Shown here one piece after another: positions 41,717 through 51,119 of a stretch of 64,000 bases of DNA. The notes beneath the pieces were generated by a model that saw only the letters and a program-made list of their open reading frames with translations, was not told the DNA's origin and made no database searches. Origin of the DNA: UBA5399 sp964464145 (GTDB lineage Bacteria; Bacillota; Clostridia; Christensenellales; Christensenellaceae); NCBI GenBank assembly GCA_964464145.1, contig CAYXFB010000002.1, positions 38,636 through 102,635 on the forward strand, given 5' to 3'. Made by a program: the position numbers and the translations under genes. The stretch's first letter is position 1. Each line of letters begins with the position of its first letter.

Positions 41717-44002
41717 TTGAAAAGGAACAAAAAAGCTTCCCGCACAAGAAAATATAGGTTTCTAGGAGTAGCTTTGGCGATCGCTTTGGTTTTGAGCATG
41801 ATTCCGGCAGCGGCAATGGCTATGGAGCTCACTGCGGAGGATACTCTTGCGCCGCCCATTCAGGACACCGAGGTTTCCCCTGACGCCAGCGCCACGGAAA
41901 CAGAAGAAACGCCTAATATAGCGGAGACCGAAATATCGGAGGAGGCCACGGAACAGGCGGATACTTTGGCCGGAGAGGCTACCTCAACCGAGGAGGCGCA
42001 GCAAAATAACAGCGTTGGTACATCGGAGGACATTGGCATCACGCCATACTGGGCTTCTTCCGTTGCCTTGAATTTTCACTCAAACTATGGCGGCCCGGAT
42101 GATCTGGTGCGGTTTATAGTGCCCACAACTACGCCCTTTACGCTTCCCGGCGGCAACTCGCTCTTCGGCAGGCCGGCGGACAGCGAATATGGCATTTTTT
42201 TGGGCTGGTCTTCAAACCCGGCTCAGGGCAGCGCCATAGACATAGGCACGGCGGGCGAAAGCGTGGTATTGAACAATCTGAGTCCGGATATAATTAACGC
42301 TATTGAGCTGAACGGCGTTTATGCCCAATGGGGACTTGCCGCTCCCCCACCGCCAACCGAGACCGTAACAGTATCTTTTGAGGCGGGCGAAGGCGGCGAG
42401 ATACGCCAGAGCGGCGCTACTGTTTTCACGCTTCAAAGTGGCAGCCTGTGGGGCGACGCGGGCATAACGGTACCCACCGATCTTATACCCGATCTGGGAA
42501 ATGTTTTCAGCCATTGGGAGCTTGACGGTGTGGAAGCCAACCCTAATGAGGTGCCCGCTGACGAAGCGGTGACCGCAGACAGAGCTTACATAGCCGTTTT
42601 CAAGCCTCTGTCCCATATAGACGAGCTAATAAGCATAAGCTTTGAGGCAGATGGTAATGGACTTCTCAAAAACAACTGGAGCCCCTACCAAGGCGCCAAG
42701 GGCACGGAATGGGGCAAGCTGGTGGAGCGCGTGCCCAAAACTGTCGCGTCCTACGGACATGTTTTCGCGGGATGGGAACTGAACGGAGTTCCTTCCGATC
42801 CCCTGGAGATAGCCGCAGACCAGCCCATAAACGAAAGCCGTACATACAAGGCCGTTTTCAATATCGTGGAGGAACACTCTGTGCCCATAACAATAAAGGC
42901 GCAGGATGCTCAGCTTGAGTGGAACGGCCGGCAGCAGACAGTAACGGTTGGCGGAAGCGTTGTGGCGGGCAGTCTTGCCGAAGGCCATACGTTGGAGACT
43001 ATGGCCGAGGGAAGCGGTCTTGAGGCCGGAACGTATAGCATAGTTTTGAAGGAATATGCAATACTGGACGAGGAAGGCAGGGACGTAAGCTGGGAATATG
43101 ATATTAAACCGGAGAACGGCACGCTGACTATACAAAACAATCAGCAAACCACCCCCCCGCCCATAGCGCCGGGCACAATTGAGCCGCCCGTTTCTCCCGA
43201 AGCGCCGGATGAGGCCCTACCGCCCACTTCCCCCGAAGCGCCGGGCGCGACTGTGCCGCCCGCTTCCCCAGAGGTGCCGGGCGCGACCCTGCCGCCCGCT
43301 TCCCCAGAGGTGCCGGGCGCGACCCTGCCGCCCGCTTCCCCCGAAGTGCCGGGCGCGACCCTGCCGCCCGCTTCCCCCGAAGCGCCGGGCGCGACCCTGC
43401 CGCCCGCATCTCCAGAGGTGCCGGACGCGGCCGAGCCGCCCGTACTCCCCGAGGATAGTGGCGCAAACGCTCCCGGCCAAGTTGGCCAGCAGAGCGGAAA
43501 CACTCCGCCGCAGAGCAGCGAGCAGTTGGCGGAAGCCGTACCCGAAGCAGCGCTGAACAATGCGGCGCCTATGGCAATGCAGGAACAGTCGCCAGCAGCA
43601 ACGGAGCCGACCGGCGTACTATCGGCGGTACCCGAGGCAGATACGTCGCCGGCTGATGCGCAGCTTGAAGCGCTGGGCGAGACCCCTATACCGCTGGGCG
43701 AAATAACAGCCGACAGCTGGGCGCTCATGAATCTGCTGCTCACAATAATAACGGGAGTTGCAGCCATATTTATGGCACTGAGCGCTATAAAAAGACGCCG
43801 CAGCCAAAAGTCGGGCAATAGTGGTATCTGGCTCGCATGGCTTCCCGCCGCAATATCCATAGCGCTTCTAGTGGCAACACAAAACCCGAACGGCGTAATG
43901 GTGATGACCGACGGATGGACGATATGGTTCTTGATAGTAGCAATATCGCAGGCGGTAATAGCTCTCTTTCACAAAAAGGAAAAAGCGCCTCAGCAAGCGT
44001 AA
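41717..44002 (+). CDS. Large surface protein with InlB-like repeats, proline-rich tandem repeats and C-terminal membrane region
   Basis: A 761-residue protein. TTG at 41717 follows AAAGGAGAG; the GTG at 41690 has no site. Residues 12-36 are a signal sequence (FLGVALAIALVLSMIPAAAMA). An acidic Thr/Glu-rich stretch leads to three beta-rich repeats of the divergent InlB/Listeria-Bacteroides kind (GIFLGWSSNP, FSHWELDGVEANP, FAGWELNGVPSDP). A 100-residue MBG-like module follows (ITIKAQDAQLEWNGRQQTVT). Eight 12-residue repeats of the PPASPEVPGATL type come next, then a Gln/Ala-rich spacer. The C-terminus has three hydrophobic segments (MNLLLTIITGVAAIFMALSA, WLAWLPAAISIALLVAT, IWFLIVAISQAVIALF) that anchor it in the membrane. 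Likely an adhesin or surface stalk. Confidence 0.75.
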   Translation: MKRNKKASRTRKYRFLGVALAIALVLSMIPAAAMAMELTAEDTLAPPIQDTEVSPDASATETEETPNIAETEISEEATEQADTLAGEATSTEEAQQNNSVGTSEDIGITPYWASSVALNFHSNYGGPDDLVRFIVPTTTPFTLPGGNSLFGRPADSEYGIFLGWSSNPAQGSAIDIGTAGESVVLNNLSPDIINAIELNGVYAQWGLAAPPPPTETVTVSFEAGEGGEIRQSGATVFTLQSGSLWGDAGITVPTDLIPDLGNVFSHWELDGVEANPNEVPADEAVTADRAYIAVFKPLSHIDELISISFEADGNGLLKNNWSPYQGAKGTEWGKLVERVPKTVASYGHVFAGWELNGVPSDPLEIAADQPINESRTYKAVFNIVEEHSVPITIKAQDAQLEWNGRQQTVTVGGSVVAGSLAEGHTLETMAEGSGLEAGTYSIVLKEYAILDEEGRDVSWEYDIKPENGTLTIQNNQQTTPPPIAPGTIEPPVSPEAPDEALPPTSPEAPGATVPPASPEVPGATLPPASPEVPGATLPPASPEVPGATLPPASPEAPGATLPPASPEVPDAAEPPVLPEDSGANAPGQVGQQSGNTPPQSSEQLAEAVPEAALNNAAPMAMQEQSPAATEPTGVLSAVPEADTSPADAQLEALGETPIPLGEITADSWALMNLLLTIITGVAAIFMALSAIKRRRSQKSGNSGIWLAWLPAAISIALLVATQNPNGVMVMTDGWTIWFLIVAISQAVIALFHKKEKAPQQA
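43184..43471 (+). repeat. Eight 36-bp tandem repeats encoding PPASPEVPGATL-type units
   Basis: The central four units are nearly identical in DNA; the outer ones have drifted. The pattern implies recent unequal exchange and a length-variable, wall-spanning proline stalk. Not a CRISPR: there are no spacers and the frame is kept. Confidence 0.92.
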
Positions 44003-44022
44003 CATAATATAAAATATATCAG

Positions 44023-44050
44023 GAGAGGAACAATATGGTTCCTCTCTTTT
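44023..44050 (+). terminator. Terminator after the second surface-protein gene
   Basis: GAGAGGAAC (44023-44031) pairs with GTTCCTCTC (44038-44046), followed by T4. Confidence 0.8.
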
Positions 44051-44138
44051 GTTTTAGTAAAATTTAATGCCCATATGCTCAAAAAGTGTTATAATAGGAA
44101 AGTATTTTTTAGAATCGACTATTTGGAGGTAGTTTGTT

Positions 44139-45542
44139 TTGGGCGGTATTTTTGGCGTTACAGCAAAGGAAAATTGCGTGTATGACCTGTTTTTCGGCAC
44201 GGATTATCATTCGCATCTGGGTACGTACCGGGGCGGCATGGCGGTCTATGCGGACGGCAGGTTCCAGCGCGCTATACACAATATACAAAACGCACCCTTT
44301 CGCACTAAGTTCGAAAGGGATGTGGACGAAATGGTGGGCAAGCAGGGCATCGGCTGCATCTCGGACACCGCGCCGCAGCCGCTCACAATGCGCACCCATC
44401 TGGGCACCTTCGCCATAACGACGGTGGGCAAGATAAACAACACATACGAGATAATGGAACATTGTTTCAATGCCGGAATATCTCAATTTTCAGAAATGAG
44501 CAATTCGCAGGTGAATCCCACGGAGATCGTTGGCGCGCTGGTAGCCAGCCAGCAGACCATAGCCGATGGCATACGTTACGCACAGCACATGATAAACGGT
44601 TCCATGACAATGATGCTGCTCACGCCGGAGGGAATATACGCCGCTCGCGACAGAATGGGGCGCACACCGCTGGTTATAGGCCGCAAGGACGGTGCCTTTT
44701 GTGCCGCTTCGGAAAGCTTTTCCTACCTGAATTTGGGATACGAGCACTATAAAGAGCTGGGGCCGGGCGAAATAACGCTCATGACGGCTGAGGGCGTGGA
44801 AACGCTTAGTCCCCCGCAGGAGGAAATGAAGGTTTGCGCCTTCCTTTGGACATATTACGGCTACCCAACCACCTCTTACGAGGGGGTGAACGTTGAAGAA
44901 ATGCGCTATTTGAGCGGGGGTATGCTGGCCGCGAGGGACAACGTCACAACGGATATAGTGGCCGGTGTGCCGGATTCGGGCACGGCCTACGCAATAGGCT
45001 ACGCCGGAAAATCCGCCATACCCTTTGCGCGCCCCTTCATAAAATATACGCCCACCTGGCCGCGCTCCTTCATGCCGCCAAACCAAAAAATGCGCGACCT
45101 CATAGCCCGCATGAAGCTGATACCCGTGGATGGGCTGATTCGCGGCAAAAGCCTGCTCATGATAGACGATTCCATAGTTCGCGGTACGCAAATGCGCGAG
45201 ACCACCGAATTTCTCTATGGCAGCGGCGCGCGCGAGGTGCACGTTCGTTCGGCCTGCCCGCCCATATTGTTCGGCTGCAAATATCTGAATTTTTCGCGCT
45301 CCACCTCCGATCTCGACCTCATAGCGCGCAAGCTCATACAGCAGCGCGAGGGCGACGTTTCGAAAGAGGTGCTCATGGACTACGCTAATCCGGACAGCGA
45401 GCGGCATATAGCGCTTACAGAGGACGTGCGCGCGGAGCTGGACTTCACCACGCTTTTATACCACCGCCTGGACGATCTCAAGGAATCCATAGGCATAAGC
45501 CCGTGCAAGCTGTGCACATACTGCTGGAACGGCGAAGAATAA
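44139..45542 (+). CDS. Amidophosphoribosyltransferase-like protein lacking the catalytic cysteine
   Basis: A 467-residue PurF homologue. TTG at 44139 lies eight bases after GGAGGT and gives the N-terminus MGGIFGV where functional PurF has MCGIFG; the cysteine nucleophile of the glutaminase half is replaced by glycine. The rest of the N-terminal Ntn domain is conserved (HSHLGTYRGGMAVY, DRMGRTPLVIGRKDG). The phosphoribosyltransferase half keeps the PRPP loop LLMIDDSIVRGTQMRETTEF and ends with the cysteine pair CKLCTYCWNGEE. It may use free ammonia or have another role. No purine genes surround it, so it is probably a paralogue of the housekeeping PurF. Confidence 0.82.
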   Translation: MGGIFGVTAKENCVYDLFFGTDYHSHLGTYRGGMAVYADGRFQRAIHNIQNAPFRTKFERDVDEMVGKQGIGCISDTAPQPLTMRTHLGTFAITTVGKINNTYEIMEHCFNAGISQFSEMSNSQVNPTEIVGALVASQQTIADGIRYAQHMINGSMTMMLLTPEGIYAARDRMGRTPLVIGRKDGAFCAASESFSYLNLGYEHYKELGPGEITLMTAEGVETLSPPQEEMKVCAFLWTYYGYPTTSYEGVNVEEMRYLSGGMLAARDNVTTDIVAGVPDSGTAYAIGYAGKSAIPFARPFIKYTPTWPRSFMPPNQKMRDLIARMKLIPVDGLIRGKSLLMIDDSIVRGTQMRETTEFLYGSGAREVHVRSACPPILFGCKYLNFSRSTSDLDLIARKLIQQREGDVSKEVLMDYANPDSERHIALTEDVRAELDFTTLLYHRLDDLKESIGISPCKLCTYCWNGEE

Positions 45543-45568
45543 TTTACCGTTCAAACAAAAAAATATGG

Positions 45569-45606
45569 GGGCTTGCGTAAATTTTATCGCGCAGGCTCTT
45601 TTTTTA
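45569..45606 (+). terminator. Terminator after the PurF-like gene
   Basis: GGGCTTGCG (45569-45577) and CGCAGGCTC (45590-45598) form a 9-bp stem with two G-T pairs, then T7. Confidence 0.8.
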
Positions 45607-45678
45607 TGGGTAATGATTGACCGCGAAACAATGTTGTGCTATGATTCGGTTAAATAATATGCGTAAAAGGAGACCGTT

Positions 45679-46284
45679 ATGGAGTGGATTTCAAAGCAGG
45701 AGCTTTTGAGCGAAGCGGGCATATCTTACGGACAGCTCTACCGCTGGAAAAGGCAGGGGCTATTGCCGGAGGATTGGTTCTGCAAGCGTGCCGTACCCAC
45801 CGGACAGGAAACATTCTTGCCGCGCGCTCAGGTGCTGGCCAGAATAGCGCGCATAAAAGAGCTAAAGCCGTCCCACTCCTTCGAAAGCATGCTTGCGCTG
45901 CTCGCGGAAAAGCCGCAGCGCTCCAACTTTTCCGCCGAGGAGCTGCTTGAGCTTGGCATAGACCGCGGCATACTGCGCCGCCTCGATGAAAGTGATTTCA
46001 GCCTGGGCATGGCGGCCTTTTTGTATCTTTTGAACAGCGCGGTGGACGAGGACGGGCTGCCCGTTCACCTCGCGGCGGGATTGGCGCGTTCCGGTCTTAG
46101 CGCTGCTGAGGATTGCGCGGATGATGCATTGGTAACATTGTTTCGCGGAGCGGGCGGTTATCATGTATTGATAAGCTTTGGGGATAAGCTCCCCGTCTTT
46201 GACGCCAGCGTGGACATTTTGTCTCAGCGCAGTGCCGCAGAAGCGTTGGAGGCGGTTTCGGCCTATGTTGCCAAGAGACGGTGA
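45679..46284 (+). CDS. DUF4004 (YhbD-like) MerR-type DNA-binding protein
   Basis: A 201-residue protein. The first 75 residues (ISKQELLSEAGISYGQLYRW, then KRQGLLPEDWF, GQETFLPRAQVLARIARI) form a winged helix like MerR and match the DUF4004/YhbD family of Firmicutes. The C-terminal 120 residues are a helical and beta domain of unknown role. AAAGGAG precedes the ATG. It is monocistronic with its own terminator. Function unknown; a stress or sporulation-linked regulator is a guess. Confidence 0.75.
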   Translation: MEWISKQELLSEAGISYGQLYRWKRQGLLPEDWFCKRAVPTGQETFLPRAQVLARIARIKELKPSHSFESMLALLAEKPQRSNFSAEELLELGIDRGILRRLDESDFSLGMAAFLYLLNSAVDEDGLPVHLAAGLARSGLSAAEDCADDALVTLFRGAGGYHVLISFGDKLPVFDASVDILSQRSAAEALEAVSAYVAKRR

Positions 46285-46384
46285 AAACCAGAGATCTCTT
46301 CGAAAACGCACATTCCGGCAGCAAATAAATTATTGGCTGATCTGCGCGAAAACAATTTTATAAACGCGCATCAAGAGAACCCTC

Positions 46385-46417
46385 ACCGCATGAGCAGTTG
46401 CGTATGCGGTTTTTTTA
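46385..46417 (+). terminator. Terminator downstream of the DUF4004 gene
   Basis: ACCGCAT (46385-46391) pairs with ATGCGGT (46404-46410), then T7. Confidence 0.85.
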
Positions 46418-46570
46418 TGCTTGCCACAAAATGTTTACCAATACTATCCATCAAAGCACAGTTAATGCTTTTTCATTATGAAAACGCCACATTTCACCCC
46501 TTTGCGGGGCGATGCCGCAAACCCGCCTCCCGGCGCTATGTAAAAAGTTTTTCACACGGTCGTTTTACTG

Positions 46571-46599
46571 TTGACACGGCGGCCGCTATGTGGTTTAAT
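46571..46599 (+). promoter_or_regulatory. Promoter of the puuR-like/potABCD operon
   Basis: TTGACA (46571-46576), a 17-base spacer and TTTAAT (46594-46599), 68 bases before the regulator start. Confidence 0.7.
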
Positions 46600-46667
46600 A
46601 TTATTCGCTGGCTTTGTTTAGCGTCAGTAAACTCTGAGTATTGTATTATGGTAATTGGTGGTGCGAA

Positions 46668-47201
46668 ATGAGTATCGGTGAAAAGATAAAATCGCTAAGA
46701 CAGCAGCTTTCGCTCACGCAAAGCGAGCTGGCGGACAGGGCGGAGCTTTCCAAGGGCTTTATATCTCAGCTGGAGCGGGATCTTACCTCGCCCTCCATAG
46801 CCACGCTCACAGACATTTTGGAGTGCCTCGGCACCGATTTGAAGGAGTTTTTTTCGGACAGCGAGCCCGAAAAGGTGGCTTTCTCCCCTTCCGATATGTT
46901 CGAAAAGGAGGAGGGCGGCAGGCGGGTGCTGTGGCTGGTGCCCAACGCCCAAAAGAACAGTATGGAGCCCATACTGCTGCAGCTCGATCCGGGCGAAGTC
47001 ACCGAGGAGGACAACCCTCACGCCGGAGAGGAATTCGGCTATGTGGCGGCAGGCAACATAACGCTGCATTTGGGCGGCAGAGCTCACAGGGTACACAAGG
47101 GCGGCAGCTTTTATTATAAAGCCGACCAGCCGCACTATATAAAAAACACGGGCAAAAAGCGGGCCGAGGTGGTTTGGATATCCTCCCCGCCAAATTTCTG
47201 A
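46668..47201 (+). CDS. XRE-cupin transcriptional regulator (PuuR type)
   Basis: A 177-residue regulator starting at ATG 46668. Residues 1-65 are an XRE helix-turn-helix (IGEKIKSLRQQLSLTQSELA, then LSKGFISQLERDLTSPSIATL). Residues 105-177 are a cupin with the barrel motif NPHAGEEFGYVAAGNITLHL and FYYKADQPHYIKN. This is the standard regulator type found in front of polyamine transporter operons. It probably senses putrescine or spermidine and controls the four genes that follow; potA begins 15 bases later. Confidence 0.88.
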   Translation: MSIGEKIKSLRQQLSLTQSELADRAELSKGFISQLERDLTSPSIATLTDILECLGTDLKEFFSDSEPEKVAFSPSDMFEKEEGGRRVLWLVPNAQKNSMEPILLQLDPGEVTEEDNPHAGEEFGYVAAGNITLHLGGRAHRVHKGGSFYYKADQPHYIKNTGKKRAEVVWISSPPNF

Positions 47202-47216
47202 TTTTGGGGGTAGCAC

Positions 47217-48305
47217 ATGGCCGATCACGCGATAGATTTTAAAAACGTATATAAAGAATTTGACGGCGTAGAGGTTTTGACGGATATAAACCTTTATATA
47301 AAGCAAAATGAATTCATGACGCTGCTGGGGCCCTCCGGCTGTGGCAAGACAACAATGTTACGCATAATCGGCGGGTTTGAAGCGCCCACGGCCGGAGACA
47401 TAAGCATCTTCGGCGAAAGCGTGAAGGGCGTGCCGCCCTACAAGCGCAAGGTTAACACGGTCTTCCAGCGTTACGCGCTCTTTCCCCACCTCAATGTTTC
47501 GCAAAATATAGCCTTTGGGCTCAAGCTCAAAAAGCTGGAAAAATCGGTCATCGATAAGAAGGTTGAAGATATGCTGCGCCTCGTCGGCCTTAAAGGCTAT
47601 GGCGACCGCGATATAAGCAAGCTTTCGGGCGGGCAACAGCAGCGCGTGGCGATAGCGCGCGCGCTCGTGAACGAACCCGAGGTGCTGCTTTTAGACGAGC
47701 CGCTGGGCGCGCTCGATCTCAAGTTTCGGCAGGAGATGCAGCTCGAGCTCAAGCGTATGCAAAAATCGCTCGGCATCACATTCGTTTACGTTACGCACGA
47801 TCAGGAGGAGGCGCTCACAATGAGCGACGCAATCGCCGTGCTGAACATGGGCGTGATACAGCAGATCGGTACGCCGGAGCAGATATACAACGAGCCTAAA
47901 AACTCTTTCGTGGCCGACTTTATAGGCGAATCGAACATTATTACGGGCACAATGAAGCGCGACTATCTCGTGCACTTCGCGGGCGAGGACTTTGAATGCC
48001 TGGATCGCGGCTTCAACGACGACGAGACGGTGCGCGTTGTGGTTCGCCCGGAGGACATAGAGATAACCAAAAACATACGCGAGGGCATGATAACGGGCGC
48101 GGTGACCTCCACGCTCTTCATGGGCGTGCATTACGAGATACGCATGCAGGGCGAAAACGGTTTTGAGTGGCTCATACACTCCACCGATCAATACGAGGTG
48201 GGCGACCGTGTGGGCTTCATACTGGAGCCGAACGACATACACGTAATGGAGGCCAGCCAGTTCGACAAGATACGCGTGGACGATACGGAGGCGGCGGTGC
48301 AATGA
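47217..48305 (+). CDS. potA: Spermidine/putrescine ABC transporter ATP-binding protein
   Basis: A 362-residue ATPase. Walker A GPSGCGKTTML, Q-loop VFQRYALFPHLNV, signature LSGGQQQRVAIARAL, Walker B VLLLDEPLGALD and H-loop VTHDQEEALTM are all intact. The C-terminal TOBE domain (about 235-362) is usual for PotA. It energises polyamine import. It overlaps potB by four bases. Confidence 0.94.
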   Translation: MADHAIDFKNVYKEFDGVEVLTDINLYIKQNEFMTLLGPSGCGKTTMLRIIGGFEAPTAGDISIFGESVKGVPPYKRKVNTVFQRYALFPHLNVSQNIAFGLKLKKLEKSVIDKKVEDMLRLVGLKGYGDRDISKLSGGQQQRVAIARALVNEPEVLLLDEPLGALDLKFRQEMQLELKRMQKSLGITFVYVTHDQEEALTMSDAIAVLNMGVIQQIGTPEQIYNEPKNSFVADFIGESNIITGTMKRDYLVHFAGEDFECLDRGFNDDETVRVVVRPEDIEITKNIREGMITGAVTSTLFMGVHYEIRMQGENGFEWLIHSTDQYEVGDRVGFILEPNDIHVMEASQFDKIRVDDTEAAVQ

Positions 48306-49156
48306 ATAGCGTAAAAAAACTGGGTATGGGCACCAGCAAAAGCTTTGCCCTGCCCTATATATGCTGGCTGGCGGTCTTTACCGTCGCGCCGCTCATACTG
48401 ATACTGCTGTACGCCGTGACGGACGTGGGCTCAAACGGCGTTTTCGTGCTCACCATGAGCAATCTGGCCATGGCCTTTGAGCCAACGAATATGAGCATAT
48501 TCTGGCGCAGTGTGCTGTACGCCTTCATGGCAACGGCCATCTGCCTGCTGCTGGGCTATCCCGTGGCCTATCTGCTGTCCCGCATGAGGGAGCGCACGGG
48601 CGCGGTGATATCGCTGCTTTTCATACTTCCCATGTGGATGAATTTTCTGCTGCGCACCTACGCATGGCGCGCGCTGCTGGATAACAACGGCATAATAAAT
48701 CAGGGGCTCATAGCTATGGGGCTGCCCCCCGCTCAGTTCCTGTACACTGGCGGCGCGGTGCTCTTCGGCCTCGTGTACAACTTCCTGCCCTTCATGATAC
48801 TGCCCATATATTCCGTGTTTCAAAAGATGGATAATTCCTACCGAAACGCGGCGCAGGATCTTGGGGCGAACCGTTTGCAAACATTTTGGAAGGTGACGCT
48901 TCCGCTCACGCGCGGCGGCATAATCTCCGGCATAACCATGGTTTTCATGCCCGCCATGACCACCTTCGTAATAACGCGCCTCTTAGGCGGCAGCCATTTC
49001 ATGATGTATGGCGATCTCATAGAGATGCAGTTTCTATTGATGAGCGAGTGGAATTTCGGCTCGGCTCTGGCCGTTATAATGATGATATTGACAATACTGT
49101 TCATGTGGATAATGCGCAGATACGACAAGGAAGGAGAGGGCGCCGGCCTAATGTAG
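48302..49156 (+). CDS. potB: Spermidine/putrescine ABC transporter permease PotB
   Basis: A 284-residue membrane protein starting at ATG 48302 (ATGA overlap with potA). Six hydrophobic segments and the EAA-type loop (YRNAAQDLGANRLQTFWKVT) for contact with PotA are present. FILPMWMNFLLRTYAW is characteristic of PotB. Confidence 0.93.
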   Translation: MNSVKKLGMGTSKSFALPYICWLAVFTVAPLILILLYAVTDVGSNGVFVLTMSNLAMAFEPTNMSIFWRSVLYAFMATAICLLLGYPVAYLLSRMRERTGAVISLLFILPMWMNFLLRTYAWRALLDNNGIINQGLIAMGLPPAQFLYTGGAVLFGLVYNFLPFMILPIYSVFQKMDNSYRNAAQDLGANRLQTFWKVTLPLTRGGIISGITMVFMPAMTTFVITRLLGGSHFMMYGDLIEMQFLLMSEWNFGSALAVIMMILTILFMWIMRRYDKEGEGAGLM

Positions 49157-49172
49157 GCGGCCCGGTGATGAT

Positions 49173-49952
49173 ATGGCAAGATTTTTCAAGCGTTTCTATT
49201 TAGCCGTTATACTGCTGTTTATGTACCTTCCCATAGGCGCGCTCATACTTTTTTCGTTTAACGAATCCAAAAACATGGCAAAGTGGACGGGCTTTTCCAC
49301 GCATTGGTACGAGCAGCTTTTCAAAGACCCGGTGATAGCCGAAGCGCTGTGGGTGACTATTTCCATAGCCATACTCTCCGCGCTTATAGCCACCTTCATT
49401 GGTACGCTGGCGGTGGTGGGCATAGACAGCTACAAAAGCCGCGCCAAAAACTCGGTGATAAACCTCACCTACATACCCATGGTGAACGCCGATATAGTGA
49501 CGGGTATTTCGCTTTTGCTGCTGTTTATATTTTTCAACATACCGCGCGGCTATTGGACGATGCTTTTGGCGCACATCACCTTCAACATACCCTACGTGAT
49601 ATTTTCCGTGTTGCCCAAGATGCGGCAGATGGACAGGAGCACCTACGAAGCGGCGCTGGATATGGGCGCAAAACCGGGCTACGCGGTGCGTAAGGTCATA
49701 TTTCCACAGATAGCGCCGGGCATCGTCACCGGCTTTATATTGGCCTTCACGATGTCCTTCGACGATTTTATGATAAGCTTTTTCACCACGCAGGGCGCTA
49801 CGCAAAACCTGTCCATATACATATACAGTATGGCCAGAGTGGGCATAAACCCCATGATAAACGCGCTCTCCGCCATTATGTTCACCGTGGTGATAGCGCT
49901 GCTCATAGTGGTAAATTTGAAATCACTGCGCAAAAAACCTTTGCAGAGATAA
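49173..49952 (+). CDS. potC: Spermidine/putrescine ABC transporter permease PotC
   Basis: A 259-residue membrane protein with six hydrophobic segments. The N-terminal MYLPIGALILFSFNESKNMA and the EAA loop YEAALDMGAKPGYAVRKVIF are typical of PotC. It pairs with PotB to form the channel. It follows potB after 16 bases. Confidence 0.93.
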   Translation: MARFFKRFYLAVILLFMYLPIGALILFSFNESKNMAKWTGFSTHWYEQLFKDPVIAEALWVTISIAILSALIATFIGTLAVVGIDSYKSRAKNSVINLTYIPMVNADIVTGISLLLLFIFFNIPRGYWTMLLAHITFNIPYVIFSVLPKMRQMDRSTYEAALDMGAKPGYAVRKVIFPQIAPGIVTGFILAFTMSFDDFMISFFTTQGATQNLSIYIYSMARVGINPMINALSAIMFTVVIALLIVVNLKSLRKKPLQR

Positions 49953-49990
49953 ATTTTTTTAACAAAAGATAGATTGGAGAATATGTATTG

Positions 49991-51049
49991 ATGAAAAAAA
50001 TTGCACTGTTTCTTGTACTGATAATGCTGGCCTTCACATTTGTGGGCTGCGCGGGCGGCGGGCCGGACAGCGCCACCGTTACCGTGAATTTCCTCAACTG
50101 GGGCGATTATATAGACCCGGACGTGATACCCGAATTTGAGGCGGCCAACCCCGGCATAAAGATAAATATGACCACCACCGATTCCAACGAGGCCATGTAT
50201 GCCATAGCCGCCACGGAGGGTTCGCAAATAAACATGATGATACCTTCGGAATACATGCTGCAACGCATGATGAAGGAGGATATGCTGGCCAAAATAGACA
50301 CGGCCAAGCTGGATAATTTTCAGTACGTGAAGGATTTCGCGGCCAAAAACTGCGGCTACGACCCGGACTGCAAATATTCCGTGCCCTACTCCTGGGGAAC
50401 CTTCGGCATACTTTATAACAAAACGATGGTGAACGGCACGGTGGATAGCTGGGACGTACTTTTCGACCCGCAATATTCGGGCAAGATACTAATGTATGAC
50501 AGCATACGCGACAGCCTGGGCGTGGCACTTTTGAAGCTGGGCTATAGCCTGAACTCCACCGATCCCGCGGAAATAAACGCGGCGGCCGACCTTTTGAAAG
50601 AGCAAAAGCCGCTGGTGCTGGCCTACGGCACGGACGATTTAAGAATGACAATGGTGAACGGCAGCGCGGCAATGGCCGTAATGTACGCGGGCGACGCGGC
50701 CTACTCCATGCAGGACAACGAGGATCTGGCCTACGCCATACCCAAGGGCGGCGCGAACATATTCGTTGACAGCATGTGCATAACCAAAAATACCACGGGC
50801 GATGTATACGACGCGACGCTGAAATTCATAAACTTCATGCTGAGCCCGGAAATAGCTGCCAAAAATGCCGAATACACCGGCTATTCAACGCCGGAGCCCG
50901 AAGCGCTCCAGTACGTGAGCGAAGAAATGCAGCAAAACAACGCGTTCAACCCAACGGATGACCTAACCAACTGCGAATACTACGAGCATCTGGACAAGGA
51001 AGTGTTGAAGCTGTACGAGGAGGCATGGATGCGTGTGAAGGCCTCTTAA
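49991..51049 (+). CDS. potD: Spermidine/putrescine-binding lipoprotein
   Basis: A 352-residue binding protein starting at ATG 49991. The lipobox is LAFTFVGCAGG. The mature part starts VNFLNWGDYIDPDVIPEFEA, the PotD signature (WxxYxxP), with aromatic and acidic pocket residues such as YSVPYSWGTFGILYN and YAGDAAYSMQD that bind the amine. It delivers polyamine to PotBC and ends the operon. Confidence 0.92.
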   Translation: MKKIALFLVLIMLAFTFVGCAGGGPDSATVTVNFLNWGDYIDPDVIPEFEAANPGIKINMTTTDSNEAMYAIAATEGSQINMMIPSEYMLQRMMKEDMLAKIDTAKLDNFQYVKDFAAKNCGYDPDCKYSVPYSWGTFGILYNKTMVNGTVDSWDVLFDPQYSGKILMYDSIRDSLGVALLKLGYSLNSTDPAEINAAADLLKEQKPLVLAYGTDDLRMTMVNGSAAMAVMYAGDAAYSMQDNEDLAYAIPKGGANIFVDSMCITKNTTGDVYDATLKFINFMLSPEIAAKNAEYTGYSTPEPEALQYVSEEMQQNNAFNPTDDLTNCEYYEHLDKEVLKLYEEAWMRVKAS

Positions 51050-51057
51050 TGGCAATT

Positions 51058-51084
51058 AGTAATTAAGAATTAAGAATTAAGAAT
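51058..51084. repeat. 7-bp tandem AATTAAG repeats
   Basis: Three to four head-to-tail AATTAAG units lie just after potD, next to a perfect hairpin TGTCCGC-TTC-GCGGACA (51097-51113). Confidence 0.8.
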
Positions 51085-51119
51085 GCAGAATGAATGTGTC
51101 CGCTTCGCGGACATTTGGA

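Larger units (their letters stand above)
46285..46667. other. Intergenic region before the puuR-pot operon
   Basis: It holds the terminator of the DUF4004 gene (46385-46417) and the promoter of the next operon (46571-46599). The sequence between is unremarkable. Confidence 0.6.

Noticed and set aside
43184..43471. Possible CRISPR array
   Set aside because: The repeats are contiguous with no spacers, keep the reading frame and encode a regular proline-rich segment.
43141..43860. Long minus-strand open frame opposite the proline-rich surface protein
   Set aside because: It is the mirror of the 36-bp repeats and the membrane region, has no ribosome site, and its Gly/Ala/Ser composition follows from the opposite strand.
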